Below, piece by piece: positions 1 through 5,566 of a stretch of 5,566 nt of DNA. Source of the DNA: an uncultured Bacilli bacterium (GTDB lineage: Bacteria > Bacillota_I > Bacilli_A > RF39 > UBA660). Position numbers and translations under genes: made by a program. Location of the stretch: contig CANRPZ010000066.1 of the NCBI GenBank assembly GCA_947632625.1, forward strand, positions 1 through 5,566, in the 5' to 3' direction. The first letter of the stretch is position 1; every line of letters starts with the position of its first letter. The notes below the pieces were generated by a model that saw only the letters and a program-made list of their open reading frames with translations, was not told where the DNA came from and ran no database searches.

Positions 1-5
1 ATTTA

Positions 6-48
6 AAAATCTCTCTTTTCCTTTTAAACAAAGGGATTGAGAGATTTT
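6..48 (-). terminator. Long terminator-like or attenuator-like hairpin at the left edge
   Basis: A perfect 10-base inverted repeat (AAAATCTCTC at 6-15, GAGAGATTTT at 39-48) encloses a second stem (CCTTT at 20-24 with AAAGG at 30-34) around a 5-base loop. Between them are two mismatched positions plus one A-T pair and one G-U pair. On the minus strand the stem ends in five T residues followed by AAAT; on the plus strand only four T residues precede GCC, so minus-strand termination is somewhat more likely. It could be a backup terminator for the cotJ operon, about 95 bases past its stop. It could also be an attenuator or small-RNA terminator for the promoter at 83-110, or the end of a converging gene outside the window. 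Confidence 0.5.
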
Positions 49-82
49 GCCTTCTTAAAACTGTCAAAGTCAGGATTTTAAA

Positions 83-110
83 AGTATCACAAAGTACTTT
101 CTTTTGTCAA
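83..110 (-). promoter_or_regulatory. Predicted vegetative (sigma-A type) promoter reading out of the window
   Basis: On the minus strand a perfect -35 box TTGACA (105-110) is followed by a 16-base spacer and a -10-like GATACT (83-88). The -10 is preceded by TG one base upstream, as in an extended -10. Transcription would start near position 76 and run leftward through the hairpin at 6-48. It lies downstream of cotJC, so it would serve a gene beyond the window or a short RNA. The -10 matches the consensus at four of six positions. In such AT-rich DNA chance matches are common, though a full TTGACA with correct spacing is less so. Confidence 0.45.
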
Positions 111-131
111 AAGATATCGAAAAAAGTTTAC

Positions 132-159
132 AAAAAAAAGGCTTAATAACCTTTCTTTT
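132..159 (-). terminator. Intrinsic terminator overlapping the cotJC stop codon
   Basis: On the minus strand an A-rich arm ending in GG (150-159) can pair with CC plus eight T residues (132-141), across an 8-base loop holding the TAA stop of cotJC. The stem is up to ten pairs with one wobble. The U-tract doubles as the descending arm, so only the GG/CC core and the next three A-U pairs are firmly stem. The ATPase terminator at 1223-1256 also has the stop codon embedded in the hairpin. It is moderately weak, and the hairpin at 6-48 may back it up. Confidence 0.35.
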
Positions 160-700
160 TATAATGTTCATATAATTCTTTAAAACGATTAAAGTGAACT
201 ATTTCTCTTTGTCTTAAGAAGAGTAATGGTGCTAGTACGTCCTTATCTGTTGCAAGTTCAATTAAGTTTTCATAAACAGCTCTTGCCTTTTGCTCTGCTG
301 CCATGTCTTCGGATAAATCAGCAATTGGATCTCCTGTTACAGAAAAATATGTAACGGTAAATGGTTCCCCACTCGCATTTGCTGGATATACTCCCATTCC
401 ATGTTCAGAATAAAAGTCTCCTAGTCCAGCCATTTTTAACTCTTCTACACTTGCTCCTTTTGTAAGTTGTTTAATCATTGTACAAATCATTTCAACGTGT
501 CCTAGTTCTTCCGTTGCTATATCATTTAAAAGAGCTTTTCCTTTTTCATCTGGCATAGAAAATTTTTGACTGAAATAACGTAGGGCTGCGGCAAGTTCAG
601 AGTTCGCTCCTCCAAATTGAGTATACATGTATTTTGCCATCCTTAAATCTTTCTTTTTTATATTAATTGGATAATTTAACGTTTTCATATATTTAAACAT
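143..700 (-). CDS. cotJC: Spore coat protein CotJC, manganese-catalase family
   Basis: The 185-residue product closely resembles CotJC of spore formers (189 residues in B. subtilis), a mother-cell coat component of the Mn-catalase fold. Family-typical stretches include GGANSELAAALRY, TEELGHVEM, GDPIADLSEDMAAEQKAR and REIVH. The dimanganese ligands known from Lactobacillus Mn catalase have apparent counterparts: E36, E65, H68, E136 and H169. The 33-residue spacing of the last two equals that of the known enzyme. All five ligands are present, so peroxide dismutation is plausible but inferred. I chose the ATG at 698-700 because GGAGGT (708-713) lies seven bases upstream; the in-frame ATG at 716-718 would precede that site and add six residues. 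The start overlaps the end of the upstream CotJB-type gene by eight bases, which suggests translational coupling. No signal peptide or membrane segment is visible. Confidence 0.93.
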   Translation of the reverse strand: MFKYMKTLNYPINIKKKDLRMAKYMYTQFGGANSELAAALRYFSQKFSMPDEKGKALLNDIATEELGHVEMICTMIKQLTKGASVEELKMAGLGDFYSEHGMGVYPANASGEPFTVTYFSVTGDPIADLSEDMAAEQKARAVYENLIELATDKDVLAPLLFLRQREIVHFNRFKELYEHYKKKGY

Positions 701-1163
701 ACATACTACCTCCATCATTTTCCCAAGGCCATGGATTTTTTATCCATTCATAAGATGAATTATTTACTGTATCACTTAAAGTAAGAGGTCCATATTTTTT
801 AGCATACTCTTCTTTAAGACGAATACAATTCATAGTATATTCTTTAAATTTTTCATAAATAGATGCATCTTCAGGATGTAAGTCTAAATATAAATTTAAA
901 TCATTTACAGCAAATTCCATTTCCATAATTTGAAAAAGTAATCTTTCTTTTTCATCCGTTGGAACAATCTTTTCATAAGTAAGTCCTTTATATGGAACAT
1001 ATTCATCTTTCCACATATTGCCTCTTTGTAATCCCTCTTCTGGACGAACTAATTTTTCGTTTGAATCTTTTATTTGATAAAAAGAATCAGGACGATTAAA
1101 ATTAAATCCAGCCAAATTCAAAAAATCATAATCAAAATTGTAATCATTATTTTCAAATAACAT
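693..1163 (-). CDS. cotJB: CotJB spore coat protein with N-terminal CotJA-like segment (CotJA-CotJB fusion)
   Basis: The product is 156 residues, against roughly 87 for B. subtilis CotJB. Residues about 72-148 match CotJB: an amphipathic helix with AVNDLNLYLDLHPED (85-99), then EEYAKKYGPL (118-127), then a C-terminal aromatic PWPWE (144-148) as in the end of known CotJB. Upstream, PEEGLQRGNMWKDEYVPYK (41-59) resembles the short CotJA signature (P-x-EAL-x-x-G-T-x-F-P-x-L-x-x-PY). The first 40 residues are Asn/Asp/Phe/Tyr-rich and unassigned. No separate cotJA gene sits upstream, so one chain may replace the CotJA and CotJB pair of the cotJABC operon. The start at 1161-1163 follows a strong AGGAGGT (1170-1176) by six bases. 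Its TAA stop lies inside the start of cotJC. The CotJB assignment is firm; the CotJA part rests on one motif. Confidence 0.88.
   Translation of the reverse strand: MLFENNDYNFDYDFLNLAGFNFNRPDSFYQIKDSNEKLVRPEEGLQRGNMWKDEYVPYKGLTYEKIVPTDEKERLLFQIMEMEFAVNDLNLYLDLHPEDASIYEKFKEYTMNCIRLKEEYAKKYGPLTLSDTVNNSSYEWIKNPWPWENDGGSMYV
708..713 (-). promoter_or_regulatory. Ribosome binding site of cotJC (decides its start)
   Basis: GGAGGT on the minus strand, seven bases before the ATG at 698-700 and inside the last codons of the upstream coat gene. It fixes the shorter 185-residue form of CotJC over the form beginning at 718, for which this site would lie inside the coding region. Confidence 0.75.
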
Positions 1164-1175
1164 TTTTATACCTCC

Positions 1176-1198
1176 TAGGATATAGTATGTTTATCCTA
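1176..1198 (-). repeat. 7-bp inverted repeat abutting the cotJ ribosome binding site
   Basis: TAGGATA (1176-1182) and TATCCTA (1192-1198) are perfect inverted copies separated by nine bases. The downstream arm touches the AGGAGGT ribosome binding site, and the dyad spans the -10-like box at 1182-1189. It could be an operator for a dimeric regulator or a small mRNA hairpin. I cannot match it confidently to a named regulator box. Confidence 0.45.
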
Positions 1199-1209
1199 AA
1201 TTTTAGCAA
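1182..1209 (-). promoter_or_regulatory. Weak candidate promoter of the cotJ operon
   Basis: The minus strand carries CATACTAT (1182-1189), one mismatch from the sigma-E type -10 CATACAnT that drives cotJ in B. subtilis, but no convincing sigma-E -35 lies 14-15 bases upstream. The same bases also allow a poor sigma-A reading: TTGCTA (1204-1209), 16-base spacer, TACTAT (1182-1187), four of six matches in each box. Either would start transcription almost on the ribosome binding site, giving a leader of about 12 bases, which weakens the call. A separate promoter is expected here because a terminator ends the upstream ATPase unit. Confidence 0.3.
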
Positions 1210-1222
1210 AGGCGTTTTCCTT

Positions 1223-1256
1223 AAAAAAAAAACTATACACTTGTGGCATAGTTTTT
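1223..1256 (-). terminator. Intrinsic terminator of the calcium-ATPase gene
   Basis: On the minus strand AAAAACTAT (1248-1256) pairs with ATAGTTTTT (1228-1236) across an 11-base loop that may add a G-U and a C-G pair. The descending arm runs into a tract of ten T residues (1223-1232). The TAG stop of the ATPase lies inside the descending arm. It separates the ATPase from the cotJ genes 60 bases downstream. Confidence 0.65.
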
Positions 1257-3827
1257 ATGTTTCCTATATAATTTTCGACAGATGTCTACAGGAATAACCG
1301 AAAAGGCAAGTAATAAAACAAGAATTAATTCTTTTAAAGTAAGTCCATAAGTTCTAAACAAATCCCCACCATGATAAATTAAGTACAATTGAACAATTAC
1401 AATAAAAGAGAAAGTAAGAATAAAAACTCCATTTTGTTTTAAATTGGCCAATAAATTTAAACGTTCGCTTCGAGCATTGAAAGCATTACAAACTCCCATA
1501 AAAATAAATAAAGCAAAATAAGCCGTCATTAAATATTCATTACCACTACGAATAAAGTTTTTAAACAAAGGTACTTTTAAAAATAAAATACATAAAAGGG
1601 CTGAATAAAAACCAGTAAAAATAATTTCACTATACATATAACCATTCATAATTGGCTCTTCTTTCTTTTTAGGGCTTTCATACATATAACGTTTTAGGGG
1701 TGGCTCAAAAGAAAAGGCAAGGCCAGCAAAGGTATCCATAATCATATTAATCCAGAGCATTTGAATAATAGTAATGGGTGTGTTAATACCAATAAAGGGT
1801 CCTACAATGGATACAAAAAGAGCACACATATTGCAGGTCAGTTGGTAAATGATAAATTTACGAATACTTTTAAAAATTGTTCTTCCATAAAGAATGGCTT
1901 TACTAATCGATAAAATGTTATCATCTAAAATTACAATATCACTTGCTTCTTTAGAAACCTCTGTTCCACTCCCCATAGCAAATCCCACATTAGCATGCTT
2001 TAGAGCTGGGGCATCGTTTACACCATCTCCCGTCATTCCTACCACTAACCCATTTTCTTCTAAAATGCGCACCAAGCGGCTTTTATCTTTAGGTAAAGCT
2101 CGAGCAACAACTTTTAGTTTTGGATAAATAGCAATTACCTCTTGATCAGACATTTTACTTAATTCATCACTTGTTAAAACAATTTCATCTGGCTTTGTAA
2201 TTAAACCAACCTCTTTAGCAATTGAATAGGCTGTATCCTTATGATCCCCTGTAATCATAATAATAGAAATACCAGCATTTTTAATTAAATCAATTCCTGT
2301 TTTCGCTTCTTCTCGTAACTCATCTCGTATAGCAATTACGCCTAAAAAAGTAAAATCTTCAAACTTATCATTTGTTTTTGCCATTACCAAAACACGTGTT
2401 CCATTTTTGGTTAAAAAAGATATTTTTTCTTCGATTTTAGCTTTATTCCAAAACGTTTTTTCCCTTCCTTCTTCATCTAAAAATTTTGTACATTTAGGAA
2501 GAATTTTTTCTGAAGCTCCCTTTATATAAGTTGTTTTCTTTTCATCATCTAAAATGCAATAAGAATATTTATTTTGACTATTAAAAGGTTCTTTTTTTAA
2601 AACTTTTTGAAAACGACTTTCTTTTTTATTTAAAAACTTAAGTAAAGCTCGATCGGTTGTATTTCCTCCAATTGGTTCTAAATTTTCATCAAAAACGCTT
2701 TCGTTATTAAAATAAAAGGATTCATAAATTGAATGATAAAACTTTTCTTGTTCAATTTTAGACATTGCCTTATAAACCTTTAAGTTACCACTAATAAAAG
2801 CCGTAACCTCTAATTTTCCTTTAGTTAAAGTTCCGGTTTTGTCTGTCAGTAATACATTTAAACTACCTGCGGTTTCAATACCTACTAACCTTCTAACCAA
2901 AACATTATTTTTAAGCATACGCTTCATGTTACTTGATAAGACCAGCGTAATCATCATAGGTAGCCCTTCTGGTACTGCTACAATAATAATGGTTACACTG
3001 AGTGTTAAGGCATATATAAGATAGTTAAACATTACATCAAAATTTGTAATTGTAGATAAAATTAAAGTTTTATCAAAATGATTAGCAATAAAGATAACGG
3101 AGAAAAGATAGGAAAAAGTAACAAGTATAGCACCAATATAACCAATATTACTGATAATACGAGCAAGTCCTCGCAAGCGTAATTTTAGAGGACTCATTGG
3201 TTCTTTTTCTTGTAATTCAATGGCTAATTTACCATAGATGGTATTGCTTCCAACCTCTGTTACTTTCATATAAGCATTTCCATTATAAACGATTGTTCCT
3301 CGATAAACTTTATTTTTATCGGTAATTGTATCTTTTACACTCGTTTTTTCTGTTTCTTTGGCTTCTCCATTAATCATAGATTCATCAACATAAACGCTGC
3401 CACTTATAATAATACCATCAGCGGGTATTTTATCCCCAGCATTTAATAAAACACAATCATTTTTAACAACATTTTCTATTTCAATTTCTTTTAAGGTATT
3501 TTCTCTTTTGACTTTTACTTTAATTTTATTTGCTTCTTCTCCCAAACGTTCAAAAGCAGCTTCGCTACCATATTCTGAAATGCTAGAGATAAAAGAAGCC
3601 AAAAAAATAGCAATTAAAATTCCAATGGTCTCAAACCAATCGAAACTTTTAAAAAGAATAACTACTTTTACGGCTAATGCAATTAAAAGTATTTTTATAA
3701 TTGGATCTCCTAAAGATTCTAGAAGCAACCTAAAGAAAGAGTTTTTGTGTACTTTTGTTAATTCATTGCTGCCATATTTTTTACGATTTTCTATTACTTC
3801 TTTTTCTGTTAAACCTTTTACATTCAT
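1233..3827 (-). CDS. P-type calcium-transporting ATPase, PMCA-like (type II)
   Basis: A full-length 864-residue P-type ATPase of the cytoplasmic membrane, expected to expel Ca2+ using ATP. In order: N-terminal actuator segment (LTEKEVIENRKKYGSNEL, 6-23), M1-M2 (about 41-83), actuator loop with NGEA at 153-156, M3-M4 (about 224-296) with PEGLP at 286-290, phosphorylated Asp329 in TDKTGTLT, nucleotide-binding KGAS at 437-440, MITGDHKD at 524-531, GDGVNDAP at 600-607, and M5-M10 (about 653-847). M6 reads NMIMD (694-698), matching the Asn and Asp of the SERCA/PMCA site. M5 has Ala669 where SERCA has the site-I Glu, which fits the single-site PMCA type. The usual actuator TGES is NGEA here: the catalytic Glu155 is kept, Thr and Ser are lost. 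AGGAGGA (3838-3844) lies ten bases before the ATG. The ion is inferred from family motifs. In Bacillus a related pump (YloB) is linked to sporulation, but that role here is speculative. Confidence 0.9.
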   Translation of the reverse strand: MNVKGLTEKEVIENRKKYGSNELTKVHKNSFFRLLLESLGDPIIKILLIALAVKVVILFKSFDWFETIGILIAIFLASFISSISEYGSEAAFERLGEEANKIKVKVKRENTLKEIEIENVVKNDCVLLNAGDKIPADGIIISGSVYVDESMINGEAKETEKTSVKDTITDKNKVYRGTIVYNGNAYMKVTEVGSNTIYGKLAIELQEKEPMSPLKLRLRGLARIISNIGYIGAILVTFSYLFSVIFIANHFDKTLILSTITNFDVMFNYLIYALTLSVTIIIVAVPEGLPMMITLVLSSNMKRMLKNNVLVRRLVGIETAGSLNVLLTDKTGTLTKGKLEVTAFISGNLKVYKAMSKIEQEKFYHSIYESFYFNNESVFDENLEPIGGNTTDRALLKFLNKKESRFQKVLKKEPFNSQNKYSYCILDDEKKTTYIKGASEKILPKCTKFLDEEGREKTFWNKAKIEEKISFLTKNGTRVLVMAKTNDKFEDFTFLGVIAIRDELREEAKTGIDLIKNAGISIIMITGDHKDTAYSIAKEVGLITKPDEIVLTSDELSKMSDQEVIAIYPKLKVVARALPKDKSRLVRILEENGLVVGMTGDGVNDAPALKHANVGFAMGSGTEVSKEASDIVILDDNILSISKAILYGRTIFKSIRKFIIYQLTCNMCALFVSIVGPFIGINTPITIIQMLWINMIMDTFAGLAFSFEPPLKRYMYESPKKKEEPIMNGYMYSEIIFTGFYSALLCILFLKVPLFKNFIRSGNEYLMTAYFALFIFMGVCNAFNARSERLNLLANLKQNGVFILTFSFIVIVQLYLIYHGGDLFRTYGLTLKELILVLLLAFSVIPVDICRKLYRKHKNYATSV

Positions 3828-3861
3828 ATAGTGCTTGTCCTCCTAAAAAACTATATGAATG
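3821..3861 (-). promoter_or_regulatory. 12-bp inverted repeat enclosing the ATPase ribosome binding site and start codon
   Basis: CATTCATATAGT (3821-3832) and ACTATATGAATG (3850-3861) are exact inverted copies around a 17-base spacer. In the minus-strand mRNA they would form a hairpin whose 3' arm contains the ATG (3825-3827), while AGGAGGA (3838-3844) sits in the loop. Such a fold could limit initiation at the pump gene or respond to temperature, a protein or a ligand. Alternatively it acts as DNA, as an operator over a -10-like CATATAGT (3848-3855). The stem is mainly A-U with three G-C pairs, so its stability is modest. The repeat is directly visible; the regulatory role is inferred. Confidence 0.5.
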
Positions 3862-3914
3862 ATTTTTTAAAATTAATACAAATATTTAGAAGGAAAGAAA
3901 AAACTAATTTTTAA

Positions 3915-5566
3915 TTAAAACGCTAAAGTAATTCTAAAAGTATAATTTCCAATATCGATATTACCCGATTTATTGAAATAATAAATACCTGCTTCATTTC
4001 CATTTTGAAAGCTTCCACTCCGAATTGATTGAGCATCCCCACCTCCAAATGTCGCAGCAACATCGTGATACCATGAAGAAACACTTTGGCTTGAAGAGGA
4101 TGATGGTTGTTTGAATTTATAAAATGGTCCCATTTCTCCAGTAGCATCTCCGAGTATTCTATTACTATATATATTACTACTCTTGCTTCGAATATAAACA
4201 TCATAGTATTTTTTACTATCTTCAAGATTATCAAGTAATTTAAAATCACTTAAAAGGGTATTCGTTACAGCTAGTTTTTCTTCATTATTAGGAGCAAATG
4301 CCATTGTCCATTCCCAGGTGCCTCCACTCATATCGTAAATACCATAATAGTTTCCAGTAGTACTTGATAGCACACTTTTATCATTCATGTAATTATAATT
4401 GCACTCACTATCTTCTCCTAAACTACTAGGTGCACAATATTCGTTGCAAGCTTCAGGAGAATTTTCACATGAAATACTACTACTCGTCTTACCAGTAGTG
4501 GGTGCATTTACTGCTGAATATCCAGTCATATAAGCACTATTGTTATTGATTTGTACATCACTACATTCATTTTCACTACATCTTCCATAGATGGAATTGG
4601 TTAAATAAGCTATTGCTCCCCATTCCGTATTCTTCATCATATGACTATCAAGGTTTCTTTGATAATAATAACTTACATTAAACATATCTTTTATTTTTAT
4701 ATTTCTCCAACTATATTCATTTGGTTTTATTATTACTTTATTAGCATATTCTTGATATAAAGAATCCTCGTCATTAAAAGGTATTTCTTTACTTTCACTC
4801 GTAATATCACTCCTACTTGTTTCAAATTTTCCTGCCCAAAAACCATTTATATTTCCAAAGGATGTAAAGGCTGGGTGCGTCATATAATTTCCCATTTTGC
4901 ATGAACCATCTTCTCCACTTGCTGGTGCTATACATTCAGTATCATTATTTTCGGTATTCGTTGTTCCAAATTTTATATCTATAATTGTTGTTGAACCCTT
5001 ATCTTGATAACTTTTTAAAACTTTGGTGTTTTCATCATCTGTTAATTTATCTCCACCCGTTAGAGTAGTATAATCCCCTAATTTAGCATCAAACAACTTA
5101 TAACTATACTTTGGTATCCATACAAAATAGCTTTCAATATTTTCTTCTGGGATTATTTCTCCATTTTGATAATTATTTTTGGCATTATCATTAAGAATAA
5201 CCGCATTTGCCCACATTTTCTTTTCATAATCATACCATTTTTTATTTGTATCTGCTTTATGAACTCTTCCACAATTATCGATAACAACTGGCACTAAAAT
5301 ACTATTTAATGTAGGTGTTGAACCATTTAAAAAATTTTCTTCACTCCCCTTTTCTTCTTGTCGGTATATTGTGCTACAGAATGATGGAATTGTTCCTTTT
5401 AACACATTAAAAGACTTTTCTTCCTTATACAATGCAAAAGTTCGGTATAGCTTTATACCGCCAAGTACTAGTACAAATAATAGAATTGTTCCAATTAAAA
5501 TTTTCTTTTGTTTTGTATTTTTCTTATACCTTTGTAGCTCCGTTGGTTTGTTATTTCTATTTAACA
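3915..5566 (-). CDS. Membrane-anchored surface protein with FGE-sulfatase/C-type-lectin-like domain (5' end at window edge)
   Basis: The frame stays open to the window end, where the last two bases (TG) plus one missing base probably make the start codon. Counting that as residue 1 gives 550 residues. A Lys-rich cytoplasmic tail (15-22) precedes a membrane helix (about 23-40), so the rest should lie outside the cell. A TTG at 5430-5432 would also open a frame but would discard this helix. Residues 91-160 (VPVVIDNCGRVHKAD to FVWIPKYSYKLFD) resemble, from memory, a module recurring in surface proteins of gut Bacilli. FGE-like signatures follow: FWAGKFETS (243-251), NTEWGAIAYL (313-322), GIYDMSGGTWEWT (409-421), SIRSGSF (514-520), YTFRITLAF (542-550). 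The paired Cys of true formylglycine-generating enzymes are absent from the C-terminal segment, so a binding rather than catalytic role is likely. Ten Cys, some in two similar loops, suggest disulfides. A Ser-rich linker (488-498) precedes the last module. The ligand is unknown. Confidence 0.75.
   Translation of the reverse strand, partial: LNRNNKPTELQRYKKNTKQKKILIGTILLFVLVLGGIKLYRTFALYKEEKSFNVLKGTIPSFCSTIYRQEEKGSEENFLNGSTPTLNSILVPVVIDNCGRVHKADTNKKWYDYEKKMWANAVILNDNAKNNYQNGEIIPEENIESYFVWIPKYSYKLFDAKLGDYTTLTGGDKLTDDENTKVLKSYQDKGSTTIIDIKFGTTNTENNDTECIAPASGEDGSCKMGNYMTHPAFTSFGNINGFWAGKFETSRSDITSESKEIPFNDEDSLYQEYANKVIIKPNEYSWRNIKIKDMFNVSYYYQRNLDSHMMKNTEWGAIAYLTNSIYGRCSENECSDVQINNNSAYMTGYSAVNAPTTGKTSSSISCENSPEACNEYCAPSSLGEDSECNYNYMNDKSVLSSTTGNYYGIYDMSGGTWEWTMAFAPNNEEKLAVTNTLLSDFKLLDNLEDSKKYYDVYIRSKSSNIYSNRILGDATGEMGPFYKFKQPSSSSSQSVSSWYHDVAATFGGGDAQSIRSGSFQNGNEAGIYYFNKSGNIDIGNYTFRITLAF

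Noticed and set aside
81..113. Small palindromes (AAAGTACTTT at 91-100, CTTTT-GTC-AAAAG at 101-113) as a regulatory array
   Set aside because: They are short and AT-rich, overlap the candidate promoter and have no conserved spacing, so chance is sufficient.
1894..2127. Plus-strand open frame of 77 codons inside the ATPase gene
   Set aside because: It is antisense to the hinge and catalytic-domain coding sequence of the ATPase, has no recognisable product and is explained by the codon pattern of the real gene.
2839..3024. Plus-strand open frame of 61 codons opposite the ATPase M4 and phosphorylation region
   Set aside because: Antisense shadow of strongly conserved ATPase coding sequence, with no recognisable domain.
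3508..3831. Plus-strand open frame of 107 codons opposite the ATPase N-terminus
   Set aside because: Antisense to a clearly coding region, no family resemblance; it arises from the reverse of membrane-helix codons.
3862..3914. Terminator after the surface-protein gene
   Set aside because: Only a 5-bp all-AT stem (TAATT/AATTA) before a T tract is visible, too weak to call in such AT-rich sequence.
3923..4249. Minus-strand open frame of 108 codons in another frame of the surface-protein gene
   Set aside because: The overlapping main frame carries the recognisable YTFRITLAF-type ending, whereas this frame has no recognisable features.
3915..5566. Reading the surface protein as a true formylglycine-generating enzyme
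   Set aside because: The C-terminal segment that should hold the two active-site cysteines has none, although the fold signatures are present.
1..5566. CRISPR array, tRNA or rRNA gene, insertion sequence or phage module
   Set aside because: No regularly spaced repeats, no cloverleaf or rRNA-like stretch, no transposase or integrase coding sequence was seen on either strand.

Overview
The window is AT-rich and all four genes lie on the minus strand, reading right to left. Two of them are spore-coat CotJ proteins, so the source is probably an endospore-forming, low-GC Firmicute. The extreme AT bias, and a surface protein of a kind I associate from memory with gut Bacilli close to the Mollicutes/Erysipelotrichia, suggest an uncultured gut Bacilli lineage. 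That placement is inference. Stop codons used are TAA and TAG, and the Trp codons I checked (in the surface protein) are TGG, so nothing requires a recoded TGA.

Right to left (direction of transcription): (1) 5566-3915, a membrane-anchored, cysteine-containing surface protein with an FGE-sulfatase/C-type-lectin-like C-terminal half. Its reading frame runs through an N-terminal transmembrane helix to the window edge, where the start codon appears to be cut. (2) 3827-1233, a complete P-type ATPase of the PMCA-like calcium-pump class. A 12-bp perfect inverted repeat frames its ribosome binding site and contains its start codon. An intrinsic terminator overlaps its stop codon. (3) 1163-693, a CotJB coat protein carrying an N-terminal CotJA-like motif, apparently a CotJA-CotJB fusion. 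(4) 700-143, CotJC, a manganese-catalase-family coat protein whose start overlaps the end of the previous gene by 8 bases.

Genes 3 and 4 form a compact two-gene cotJ operon with its own short upstream region (a dyad and weak promoter-like boxes). It is separated from the ATPase by the terminator, so these look like three transcription units. The last 142 bases hold no gene. They contain a terminator-like hairpin at the cotJC stop, a good vegetative-type promoter reading out of the window, and a second long hairpin downstream of that promoter.

The most unusual items are the CotJA-CotJB fusion, the start-codon hairpin of the ATPase, the lectin-fold surface protein with a duplicated cysteine loop and a possibly variable C-terminus, and the promoter-hairpin pair at the left edge. 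I see no complete undescribed system in the window.
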